Shown: one piece after another, positions 1 to 6,131 of the stretch
Numbering within the stretch: the first letter of the stretch is position 1
Layout of the letters: each line of letters opens with the position of its first letter
NCBI GenBank assembly: GCA_012523605.1
Contig: JAAYTY010000127.1
Coordinates: 1 to 10,504 of the forward strand
Reading direction: 5' to 3'
Source of the DNA: Candidatus Fermentibacterota bacterium
Lineage (GTDB): Bacteria > Fermentibacterota > Fermentibacteria > Fermentibacterales > Fermentibacteraceae
Length of the DNA: 10,504 nt
Translations under genes and position numbers: made by a program
Notes under the pieces: model-generated
Told to the model about the DNA's origin: nothing
The model's database searches: none
Seen by the model: only the letters and a program-made list of their open reading frames with translations

Positions 1-26
1 CATGTGCATATTCATCTCCGTAAAAG

Positions 27-50
27 GAGCCTCCGTCCAGGCGGAGGCTC
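27..50. repeat. Perfect inverted repeat in the leader of the PHP gene
   Basis: The arms GAGCCTCCG (27-35) and CGGAGGCTC (42-50) are exact reverse complements of 9 bp around a 6-base loop, so transcripts of either strand could form a strong G+C-rich hairpin. On the + strand it is preceded by AAAA and has no T-run after it, so it does not look like a + strand intrinsic terminator. Read on the - strand the stem is followed by CTTTTAC, a weak terminator-like tail, but no - strand gene is visible to its right. It ends 29 bases before the Shine-Dalgarno sequence of the next gene, so a leader hairpin is also possible. The role is unknown. Confidence 0.6.
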
Positions 51-88
51 GATGGGCAGTCCCTCACCTGTTCCCGCGCGGAGGTGCA

Positions 89-976
89 ATGTCTCTGGTA
101 GATCTGCACGTTCACAGCACCGCCTCCGACGGAAGGCTCACCCCCTCCCGGATCATGTCCGAGGCCGCGTCCAGGGGGCTCTCCCATGTTTCGGTGTCGG
201 ATCACGACACCGTCGACGGCACCCCGGAGGCTCTCGGAGCCGCCGCGGCGGCCGGGATCGTGGCCATTCCGGCGGTCGAGCTGAGCATTGACCTCGCCTC
301 CGGAGGATCGGCACACCTGCTGGGCTACTTTCCCGGCATCGGCGCCGAAGATCTGGTGAGGCGGGACGGCCCGCTCGGCAGGGCGCTGGACAGGGTGAGG
401 AAGGCGAGGGAGAGGAGGAATCCCGCCATTCTGGGGAAGCTGGCCTCCATGGGGATGGTCCTGAACGAGGAGGCCGTCAGGGCGCTGGCGGGGGGAGATG
501 TGGTGGGAAGACCCCACATCGCCCGGGCGCTTCTCGAGGCCGGCCACGTATCCAGCCTATCCGAGGCCTTCGACAGGTTCCTGGCCCGGGGCAGGCCCGC
601 CTACGTCGAGAGGGAGCGGCTCTTCGAAGCGGAAGCCCTGGATGTCATCAGAGGGATGGACGGCATACCGGTCCTTGCCCATCCCGGGCTCCTCGGAAGG
701 ACCCTGCAGGAGCTTTCGGCTCTGGTGCATGCCATGGCCGGAAGAGGGCTCATGGGCGTCGAGGTCTTCTATCCCAGGCACGGAAGCGAGGTCGAACAGC
801 ATCTTTTGGGCCTTTCCGACAGGCTGGGGCTCCTGGTCACGGGGGGAACCGACTTCCACGGCCTGGAGGGTGAACAGGTCGGGCTTGGCGGCAGGCCCGG
901 AGTTTTCGAGATTCGGGATGTGCAGGTATCCCGGTTCCTTGACGCATGCGCCGAAAAAAGCGCGGGAAGGGTTTGA
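89..976 (+). CDS. PHP-domain metal-dependent phosphoesterase, YciV/TrpH type
   Basis: A 295-residue cytosolic protein of the PHP superfamily. The metal-site pattern is complete: H7-V-H9 and D14 in the first motif, D38-H39 in SDHDT, E64 in the AVELS stretch, H76, H143 (GRPHIA), H198 (AHPG) and D255/H257 (GTDFHG). This order and the length match the YciV/TrpH branch, whose studied members are a 5'-3' exoribonuclease (RNase AM in E. coli) and a 3',5'-nucleoside bisphosphate phosphatase. The exact substrate here is inferred only at family level. ATG 89 is chosen because GGAGGTG (80-86) lies just upstream and the PHP fold begins directly after it. The frame is open back to position 2, but that extension has no family similarity and crosses the leader hairpin. 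The stop is one base before the next ATG, so the two are probably co-translated. Confidence 0.9.
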   Translation: MSLVDLHVHSTASDGRLTPSRIMSEAASRGLSHVSVSDHDTVDGTPEALGAAAAAGIVAIPAVELSIDLASGGSAHLLGYFPGIGAEDLVRRDGPLGRALDRVRKARERRNPAILGKLASMGMVLNEEAVRALAGGDVVGRPHIARALLEAGHVSSLSEAFDRFLARGRPAYVERERLFEAEALDVIRGMDGIPVLAHPGLLGRTLQELSALVHAMAGRGLMGVEVFYPRHGSEVEQHLLGLSDRLGLLVTGGTDFHGLEGEQVGLGGRPGVFEIRDVQVSRFLDACAEKSAGRV

Positions 977-977
977 C

Positions 978-1184
978 ATGGCTAAGCTCAGCGAGCTGGT
1001 CGAGAAGATAGACGAAACCGCGAGAAGCGGGGACAGGCAGAGGGCGATCAAGATGATCGAATCCCTCCTCGAGAAGGCCCCCGGCAACCAGGCCCTCCTC
1101 GCCCGCAAGACGAAGTACGAGGAGGAGCTGAAGATGCAGCTCCGCATCGAGTCTCTGGAGAAGAAATTCGGAACCGGCTCCTGA
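978..1184 (+). CDS. Small helical protein with a single TPR-like unit
   Basis: A 68-residue, highly charged protein without signal peptide or membrane segment. Residues about 14-50 have the spacing of a tetratricopeptide unit (A-x3-G-x4-A at the first helix, then LLEKAP-N, then a second helix). Residues about 48-64 form a Lys/Glu-rich helix that could be a coiled coil. This suggests a protein-interaction role, but no specific function can be assigned. ATG 978 follows the PHP gene stop after a single base, and GGGAAGGG (964-971) can serve as ribosome binding site. The codon usage (Lys AAG, Glu GAG, Arg CGC/AGG) resembles its neighbours, so I consider it a real gene. Its last 19 bases overlap the proposed lipoprotein gene in another frame. 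Confidence 0.7.
   Translation: MAKLSELVEKIDETARSGDRQRAIKMIESLLEKAPGNQALLARKTKYEEELKMQLRIESLEKKFGTGS
1157..1168 (+). promoter_or_regulatory. Candidate Shine-Dalgarno with ATT start codon
   Basis: GGAG at 1157-1160 is followed by a 5-base spacer and ATT at 1166-1168. The codons after ATT encode a basic n-region (R-N-R), a short hydrophobic stretch and a lipobox cysteine, which is exactly the geometry of a lipoprotein signal peptide. Going back to the in-frame stop TAA at 983-985, the frame has no ATG, GTG or TTG. ATT initiation is rare but known (for example infC), so this is inferred from context rather than shown. Confidence 0.45.
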
Positions 1185-1951
1185 CGGCCGCGGCGCTGGC
1201 CGCCGCCTCCGGCTGCGCCACTCTGCCCGGAAGGGCCGAACTCGACCTGGCCGTTGACAGATACGCGGCCAGGGCTGCTCTGGGCTGGCAGAGGACGGGA
1301 ACCTTCATGATTTCGGGCAGGGCCAGGCTCGACGGCGGAGACCTGCTCGCGGAGGGAAGGTTCGCTTTCTGGGGGGATGCCGCCGGGAGCCTCTGCAGGG
1401 CCGACTTCATGGGCCCCGACGGGCGCCCGCTGGTATCTCTGGCGGGCGACTCCACGGGGATGACCGTTTACATGCCCAGGGATGAAAGGGCATGGTACAG
1501 TCCGGGCGGAATACCCCTGGGAGGAGGGGTGCTCGGCGTCAGGGATCTTCTGTTTTTCACCAGGACTGGACTGCTGCTGGAGACAGGGCAGTCCGACATC
1601 GTTGACGGAGCGGAACCCTTCGAGCGCGGAAGCAGATGGCTCTACCTGGCCGGGAAGGACACTCTCGCGGCGACGCTCGAAGGCAGGGATCTGTTTCCGA
1701 AGACCATCGAGTGGGCGGAAGGCAGGATCGAGATCCTGGGAACCACCCCGCACGACGAGTACGAAGCCTGGCCGGGCAGGTGGTCCGTCGAAACCCCGGA
1801 GCAGAAGGTCTTCCTGGAGATAACCCGCATCGAAACGGAGGCTGAGCCATGGCCGGGCCTCTGGACGATGACGATACCATCCTCGGTTCTGATCGACACG
1901 CTCCAGGCGGGTCCTGCGATCTCACCGCTGTGGAAACGCATGATCAGATGA
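1166..1951 (+). CDS. Predicted lipoprotein, LolA/LolB- or DUF4292-like
   Basis: A predicted 261-residue envelope lipoprotein. Starting at ATT 1166, residues 2-4 are R-N-R, residues 5-14 are a Leu/Ala hydrophobic core, and A14-S15-G16-C17 is a lipobox with C17 as the lipidated cysteine. The mature part has alternating hydrophobic strands (a GRARLDGG stretch, GRFAFWGD, then a tail rich in Trp and charged residues). This resembles the beta-sheet barrel proteins of the LolA/LolB and DUF4292 kind; that is a by-eye impression without a decisive motif. The first ATG in frame is 1307, but starting there would remove the signal peptide and the first strand. The gene overlaps the upstream small gene by 19 bp, suggesting coupling. 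A sequencing indel hiding a normal start is the main alternative. The coding call is strong; the start is uncertain. Confidence 0.75.
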   Translation: MRNRLLTAAALAAASGCATLPGRAELDLAVDRYAARAALGWQRTGTFMISGRARLDGGDLLAEGRFAFWGDAAGSLCRADFMGPDGRPLVSLAGDSTGMTVYMPRDERAWYSPGGIPLGGGVLGVRDLLFFTRTGLLLETGQSDIVDGAEPFERGSRWLYLAGKDTLAATLEGRDLFPKTIEWAEGRIEILGTTPHDEYEAWPGRWSVETPEQKVFLEITRIETEAEPWPGLWTMTIPSSVLIDTLQAGPAISPLWKRMIR

Positions 1952-2124
1952 GTTAACGCAGGGTGTTTACGCAGCATCTCGCAACGTAACAGTGTCCCCT
2001 TTTCCTTGAGCCTCGATCATTCGGATCATTACGAGCAGGCTCTACTCAGTGCCACCGGTCCCCCTGTTGACGCCATGATGCCTGTTTACTATTGAAGCCC
2101 TCCAGGCTGTTCACGGAGGGATAC
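1952..2124. other. Intergenic region before mreB
   Basis: This 173-bp gap is the longest non-coding stretch in the window and is less G+C-rich than its surroundings. It holds two near-identical direct elements, GTTAACGCAG and GTTTACGCAG, just after the lipoprotein stop, and a short tandem GATCATTCG/GATCATTAC at 2015-2032. There is no convincing hairpin plus T-run terminator and no tRNA-like structure. It most likely separates two transcription units and carries the mreB promoter near its right end. Confidence 0.6.
2067..2095 (+). promoter_or_regulatory. mreB: Possible sigma70-type promoter for the mre operon
   Basis: TTGACG at 2067-2072 matches five of six bases of the -35 consensus. The -10 is weak: 17 bases downstream is TATTGA (2090-2095, three of six), while the better-matching TTTACT or TACTAT lie at short spacings of 12 and 14. 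Transcription would start about 20-25 bases before the mreB ATG. The good -35 in the only sizeable gap makes a promoter plausible, but the -10 leaves it uncertain. Confidence 0.4.
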
Positions 2125-3159
2125 ATGGTTCTGCCGGGCTGGTTTCCGAAGCCTCGATCTTTCCTCTCCTCCTCCATGGCGATCGATCTCGGGACTGCAA
2201 ACTCGCTTGTTTACGTATCGGGCCGGGGCATAGTCCTTGAGGAGCCGAGCGTAGTCGCCATAGATCGAGGGAGCGGCGAGGTGGTCGCGGTCGGATCGGA
2301 AGCGAAGGCGATGCTCGGCAGGACGGGGAGCGGCCTCGACGCCCTCCGTCCTCTCAAGGACGGCGTCATCACCGACGCGACATCCACCGTCGCCATGCTT
2401 CGCGTTTTCTTCGAGAGATCCCAGGGCAGGAGGTTCTCGATGAGGCCCCGGGTTCTCGTATGCGTCCCCAACGGGATCACCGAGGTCGAGATGACGGCCG
2501 TCAGAACGGCCCTGGAAAGGGCCGGCGCCAGGGAGGTGCTGCTGGTCTCCGAGCCGATAGCGGCCGCTCTCGGAGTGGGAATGCCTGTCGAGAGCTCGGC
2601 CGGCAGCATGATAGTGGACATCGGCGGCGGGACAACGGAGATAGCGGTGATAGCGCTCACCCAGATAGCGGCCACCAACTCGATACGCACCGGCGGGGAC
2701 GAGATGAACGAGGCGATCATCAACTACCTGAAGAAGCACTTCAGCCTCCTCATAGGAGAGCGCACCGCCGAGACAGTGAAAATGGCCATCGGTACTGTCA
2801 TGGAGGAGGATGACGAGAGCTACGAGGTGAGCGGCCTCGATTTCGTCAACGGAATCCCGAGGACATACAGGATACGCTCGGCCGACATCAGGGATGCGCT
2901 GAAGGAACCCGTGACCGCCATCGTGGAGGCCGTCCGGCACGGTCTGGAGAGAACCCCCCCGGAGCTCGCCAGCGACATCGTGGACAGGGGGATCGTGCTC
3001 ACCGGGGGAGGCTCCCTCCTGAGGGGACTGGACAGGCTCCTCATGTCCGAGACCGGGCTTCCCATAAGGCTCGCTGAGAATCCCCTTGCCTGCACGGTGC
3101 TCGGCGCCGGTGTGATCCTGGAGAACATCTACCGGTACCGCAAGCTCCTGCTCCATTGA
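2125..3159 (+). CDS. mreB: Rod shape-determining protein MreB
   Basis: A bacterial actin homologue (344 residues, the usual length) that forms membrane-bound filaments and positions the elongation machinery. Visible motifs: phosphate-1 loop around IDLGTANS (D21-N26), the LEEPSVVAID strand, the PIAAALG stretch, phosphate-2 loop DIGGGTTEI from D165, a LLIGERTAE stretch typical of MreB, and the adenosine-site TGGGSLLRG from T293. The first 17 residues (with W6, F7, F13, L14) could be the membrane-binding N-terminus. ATG 2125 is chosen because GGAGGG (2115-2120) lies 4 bases upstream. The frame is open back to a TTG at 2092, but that overlaps the putative promoter and has no good ribosome binding site. 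It is the first gene of a five-gene morphogenesis cluster, with only one base before mreC. Confidence 0.97.
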   Translation: MVLPGWFPKPRSFLSSSMAIDLGTANSLVYVSGRGIVLEEPSVVAIDRGSGEVVAVGSEAKAMLGRTGSGLDALRPLKDGVITDATSTVAMLRVFFERSQGRRFSMRPRVLVCVPNGITEVEMTAVRTALERAGAREVLLVSEPIAAALGVGMPVESSAGSMIVDIGGGTTEIAVIALTQIAATNSIRTGGDEMNEAIINYLKKHFSLLIGERTAETVKMAIGTVMEEDDESYEVSGLDFVNGIPRTYRIRSADIRDALKEPVTAIVEAVRHGLERTPPELASDIVDRGIVLTGGGSLLRGLDRLLMSETGLPIRLAENPLACTVLGAGVILENIYRYRKLLLH

Positions 3160-3160
3160 A

Positions 3161-3925
3161 ATGCTCCAGGGAGGCTCCCGTTCCAGGCGTGGCAGGCTGG
3201 CGGCGTACGCGGCCGCCTCGGTGCTGATCCTTCTTGCGGGACCTGTTCTCCTTGGCGGGGTAGGAAGCTGGCTGGGCGCCCGCTTCGCCTTTCTCTTTTT
3301 CGGACCGGAGGAAGACCAGTCGGTCGAGGAGCTCAGAGCCTTCGCCGTGGAACTCATGCTCGAGAACGGCGCCCTCCGGGAGGAGGCGATGAAGGCCGCC
3401 CGGTACCGCACTCTGCTGGGAATGACGCGCACGCTCCCCCAGGAGGCCGTCGCCGGGCGCGTTCTCTACAGGACCGAGGGTCTGGTCGAGGGCACTCTGG
3501 TAATAGACAGGGGCTCCAGGGACGGAGTGGTCCCCGGCGCTGTGTGCATCACCGCGGAAGGGCTGGTGGGCGTGGTCGAGGAGGTCGCGGAGGCCACCTG
3601 CGAGGTACTGCCCATAACGTCCCCCGGCATGAGGGTGAGCTGCATGACCTATCCTTCTGGAGCTGTCGGGATACTCCAGCCGGGACCGGGTAGGACCCTC
3701 CAGCTCGTGGACGTGGACCTCTCTTCCAGTGTGGCCCCCGGCGACGAAGTCGTGACCAGCCGCTATGGAGGGGTGTTCCGCGACGGGCTCCTCGTCGGCA
3801 CGGTTTCGGAATCCCTGACCGGAAGAGCCGGTCTCGCATTGGAGTTCTCGGTCACCCCCGCCGTGGACTTCACCAGGATAAGCGAAGTGCTGATCCTCCT
3901 GGAGCCCCCGCCGGAGACCGAATGA
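3161..3925 (+). CDS. mreC: Rod shape-determining protein MreC
   Basis: A 254-residue bitopic inner-membrane protein that links MreB to the periplasmic synthases and activates PBP2-RodA. It has a basic N-terminus (RSRRGR), one membrane segment at about residues 13-35, a short coiled coil at about 53-76 (VEELRAF through LREEAMKA), and the two-barrel beta domain from about 90 onward, including the VIDRGSRDGVVPG motif that is highly typical of MreC. It lacks a long C-terminal tail. The ATG sits one base after the mreB stop and has no strong Shine-Dalgarno sequence, so translation is probably coupled to mreB. Its stop overlaps the mreD start. Confidence 0.96.
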   Translation: MLQGGSRSRRGRLAAYAAASVLILLAGPVLLGGVGSWLGARFAFLFFGPEEDQSVEELRAFAVELMLENGALREEAMKAARYRTLLGMTRTLPQEAVAGRVLYRTEGLVEGTLVIDRGSRDGVVPGAVCITAEGLVGVVEEVAEATCEVLPITSPGMRVSCMTYPSGAVGILQPGPGRTLQLVDVDLSSSVAPGDEVVTSRYGGVFRDGLLVGTVSESLTGRAGLALEFSVTPAVDFTRISEVLILLEPPPETE

Positions 3926-4419
3926 TGCGTTCGGGTTCAGCGGGCGGCGTCCCGGCGGTCGCGGGCGCAGTTGTCCTCCAGTTCATGCTCGAGGTCACCC
4001 TGGGCCGTGTCTTCGCAGCCCCTGACGTGCTGCTGCTCGTTCTCGTCTATCTCTCCATCAACCATGGCGACCGCTGGTCCATCGAGGGAGCATTCTGGGC
4101 GGGTCTGGCACTCGACATGCTCCTGCACCAGCCTCCGGGCGCCTCCTCCCTGGGCCTCCTGGCGGGCATGGTCGTCGCCACGCTGGTGCTCGAAGCCATG
4201 CCCCGGGAGAGCAGGGGTGCATACCTGCTCGCCGGGGGAGCAGGCTCCGTGGCCTGCGACGCGGTCTTCTTCGCCGCCGCCTCCAGACCCTTCATCCTGT
4301 CCCTCGACTCGGACATGCTGATCATTCTGCCCAGGGCCGTGCTCACGCTGGCTGCAGGCTCGGCCGCCGCGGCGGCCGGCATCCTCGCGGGGATGGTCCG
4401 CCGGGAAGCCGCGGAGTGA
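3922..4419 (+). CDS. mreD: Rod shape-determining protein MreD
   Basis: A 165-residue polytopic inner-membrane protein of the elongasome. Hydrophobic segments cover most of the chain. The segment PDVLLLVLVYLSINHG followed by EGAFWAGLALDML is the conserved MreD pattern (P-D, a G in the next helix, then G-L-x-x-D). Family assignment also rests on position between mreC and PBP2. Two adjacent ATG codons (3922 and 3925) are possible starts. GGAG at 3913-3916 suits either, and the first overlaps the mreC stop as ATGA. The 3' end overlaps the PBP2 start as GTGA. The C-terminal Ala-rich helix is encoded in part by an 18-bp DNA palindrome. Confidence 0.93.
   Translation: MMRSGSAGGVPAVAGAVVLQFMLEVTLGRVFAAPDVLLLVLVYLSINHGDRWSIEGAFWAGLALDMLLHQPPGASSLGLLAGMVVATLVLEAMPRESRGAYLLAGGAGSVACDAVFFAAASRPFILSLDSDMLIILPRAVLTLAAGSAAAAAGILAGMVRREAAE
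4361..4378. repeat. 18-bp perfect palindrome inside mreD
   Basis: The 18 bases CGGCCGCCGCGGCGGCCG equal their own reverse complement. They encode part of an Ala run (S-A-A-A-A-A) in the last helix of MreD and end 37 bases before the PBP2 start codon. GCC/GCG alanine runs in G+C-rich DNA easily produce such palindromes, so this may have no function. Confidence 0.5.
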
Positions 4420-6131
4420 CCAGACTCGCGTTCAGGACGCCCGTGAAGAGGCCGTTCGCCGGTTTCGCGATCTTCTTCGCCGCTGTTCTGGCCGTCCTCG
4501 CCGGCCGGCTGTTCCATCTCCAGATGGTCCGCGGCGACTTCTACAGGAGCATGTCCGAGAGGAACCACATCCGCATCATTTCCAAACCGGCTCCGAGGGG
4601 CCTGATCTACGATCGGAACGGTGAGGTGCTGGCCGACAACGTGCCGGTCTTCGTCGTCTCGATAGTGCCCTACGAGTTCGACTCGACCGACGCACCCGTC
4701 GTCGCGGAACTGCTCGGAATGCCCGCCGACACCCTCCTCGCCAGGATAGGGAGGGGATCCTCCAGGCCGTACCGTCCCCAGAGGATCAGCAGGGGCCTCA
4801 CCGTCGAGGAGATCAGCCCTCTCGCCGAGAACCTCTACAGGATCGGCGGAGTAATGGTGGATGTAGTTCCCCAGCGCAGGTATCCCTGCGGGCCGGTATT
4901 CTGCCATGTCATCGGGTACGTGGGCCTCTCGACCGAGAGCGGCAGCGAAGAAGGGACGACCGCAGGAAGGGCCGGGATCGAGCTCGGCCTCGACGGGATC
5001 CTCTCCGGCACCCCCGGCTACAGGCGCGAGGTCGTGGATGCCATGGGAAGGAAGGTCGCCGAGTTCGAGCTGGAAGGAGGCGAGACAGACCCGGTTCCGG
5101 GCCGCACGATAACCCTCACGATAGACGCGGGACTCCAGAGGACTGCCGTGGCGGCCATCTCGTCGGAGAACACCCCCGGCGCAGCGGTAGTGCTCGACTA
5201 CGAGACCGGAGAGATCCTGTGTCTCGCGTCCACCCCGGTGTTCGACCCCCAGGCCATGTCGGAGGGGATGACCCGGGCCGCCTGGGACAGCCTGTGCTCC
5301 GACCCCGGCAGGCCGTTCCTGAGCAGGGCCTGGGGAGCCAGGTATCCCCCCGGCTCGATATTCAAGCTGGTCACCGCCCTCTACCTCCTCGACAGCGATC
5401 TCGTTACGCCGTCCTACATGCCCGATCCATGCTATGGCTCGTACCGTTTGGGCGGAAACGACTTCGGATGCTGGACCGCCCACGGAAGGGTGAATCTGGT
5501 GGAAGCCCTCGCCCGTTCCTGCGATGTCTATTTCTACAGGACCGTACAGCTCGGCAGTCTGGACGGCCTCGCCGGATTCGCCCGTCTCTTCGGCCTCGGG
5601 AGCACCGTGCTGGACTTCCTTCCCGGCGAGAGCCCCGGCCTGGTGCCCGACTCCCGAATGCTGGACAGCCTCTACGGCGAGAGGGGATGGGGCCTCGGAA
5701 ACCTGCTCAACATTTCGATCGGTCAGGGCGAACTGCTCGTGACGCCGCTCCAGATGGCGGTCGTCACTGGGATCATAGCCTCCGGGGGGGACATGCCGGG
5801 GGTCACCCTCGTCCGTGAGGTCGAACCCGGCCCGCCGCCCGGCGGCGGGCTCTCGCTCGCCACGGAGGACATCGAAGCGGTCGTCGAGGGAATGAAAGAG
5901 GCCGTCTATGACAGGCAGGGCACCCTGAGAGTCCTGTCCTCCCTCCCCTTCGAGTTCTATGGGAAGAGCGGCACGGCGGAGAGCCCGGCGGGTGACCATG
6001 CCTGGGTAGTGGGCTTCACCAGGGAGCCCAGACCCCTGGCGATCGCGGTGGTGGTGGAGCACGGAGGGCACGGCGGGGCCGTCGCGGCTCCCGTGGTCTC
6101 GAGGATTCTGGTGCCCTTCCTGGAGGAGTGA
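4416..6131 (+). CDS. mrdA: Penicillin-binding protein 2 (class B transpeptidase)
   Basis: A 571-residue class B PBP that crosslinks new lateral-wall peptidoglycan with RodA. It has a short basic N-terminus, one membrane anchor at about residues 13-33, a dimerisation/pedestal domain containing RGLIYDRNGEVLA at about 60-73, and a C-terminal transpeptidase domain. The three catalytic motifs are present: S314-I-F-K317 with the nucleophilic serine, S368-C-D370 (the SxD form typical of PBP2), and K517-S518-G519. FNIS-like IGQGELLVTPLQMA also fits. The GTG start overlaps the mreD stop (GTGA), with GGGAAG (4403-4408) as ribosome binding site. The stop overlaps the rodA ATG by one base. An odd point is a Pro/Gly segment (GPPPGGG) near residue 473, encoded by a palindrome. 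Confidence 0.96.
   Translation: MTRLAFRTPVKRPFAGFAIFFAAVLAVLAGRLFHLQMVRGDFYRSMSERNHIRIISKPAPRGLIYDRNGEVLADNVPVFVVSIVPYEFDSTDAPVVAELLGMPADTLLARIGRGSSRPYRPQRISRGLTVEEISPLAENLYRIGGVMVDVVPQRRYPCGPVFCHVIGYVGLSTESGSEEGTTAGRAGIELGLDGILSGTPGYRREVVDAMGRKVAEFELEGGETDPVPGRTITLTIDAGLQRTAVAAISSENTPGAAVVLDYETGEILCLASTPVFDPQAMSEGMTRAAWDSLCSDPGRPFLSRAWGARYPPGSIFKLVTALYLLDSDLVTPSYMPDPCYGSYRLGGNDFGCWTAHGRVNLVEALARSCDVYFYRTVQLGSLDGLAGFARLFGLGSTVLDFLPGESPGLVPDSRMLDSLYGERGWGLGNLLNISIGQGELLVTPLQMAVVTGIIASGGDMPGVTLVREVEPGPPPGGGLSLATEDIEAVVEGMKEAVYDRQGTLRVLSSLPFEFYGKSGTAESPAGDHAWVVGFTREPRPLAIAVVVEHGGHGGAVAAPVVSRILVPFLEE
5830..5850. repeat. Intragenic G+C palindrome in the PBP2 gene
   Basis: GCCCGCCGCC (5830-5839) and GGCGGCGGGC (5841-5850) are exact 10-bp reverse complements around one base. 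They encode the Pro-Pro-Pro-Gly-Gly-Gly linker of PBP2, so the symmetry follows naturally from CCN next to GGN codons. An RNA hairpin with a 3-base loop is possible, but no role is evident. Confidence 0.5.

Noticed and set aside
2..88. Upstream extension of the PHP gene to an ATG at position 2
   Set aside because: The extra residues have no PHP similarity and span the leader hairpin, and ATG 89 has a strong ribosome binding site.
1307..1309. ATG 1307 as the start of the lipoprotein gene
   Set aside because: It would remove a well-formed signal peptide with lipobox and the start of the mature domain; coding potential clearly continues upstream.
557..1753. - strand open frame opposite the PHP, small and lipoprotein genes
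   Set aside because: No recognisable domain, and it crosses three + strand genes with better evidence.
1952..2066. Small RNA or riboswitch upstream of mreB
   Set aside because: Only short direct repeats and very weak dyads are visible; no known riboswitch core or stable fold could be recognised by eye.
2092..2124. TTG start for mreB at 2092
   Set aside because: It overlaps the proposed promoter, lacks a Shine-Dalgarno sequence, and ATG 2125 with GGAGGG gives a normal MreB length.
4047..6071. Very long open frame (674 codons) on the - strand across mreD and PBP2
   Set aside because: It is antisense to two clearly recognised genes, its translation has no family features, and it arises from the lack of stop codons in G+C-rich DNA.
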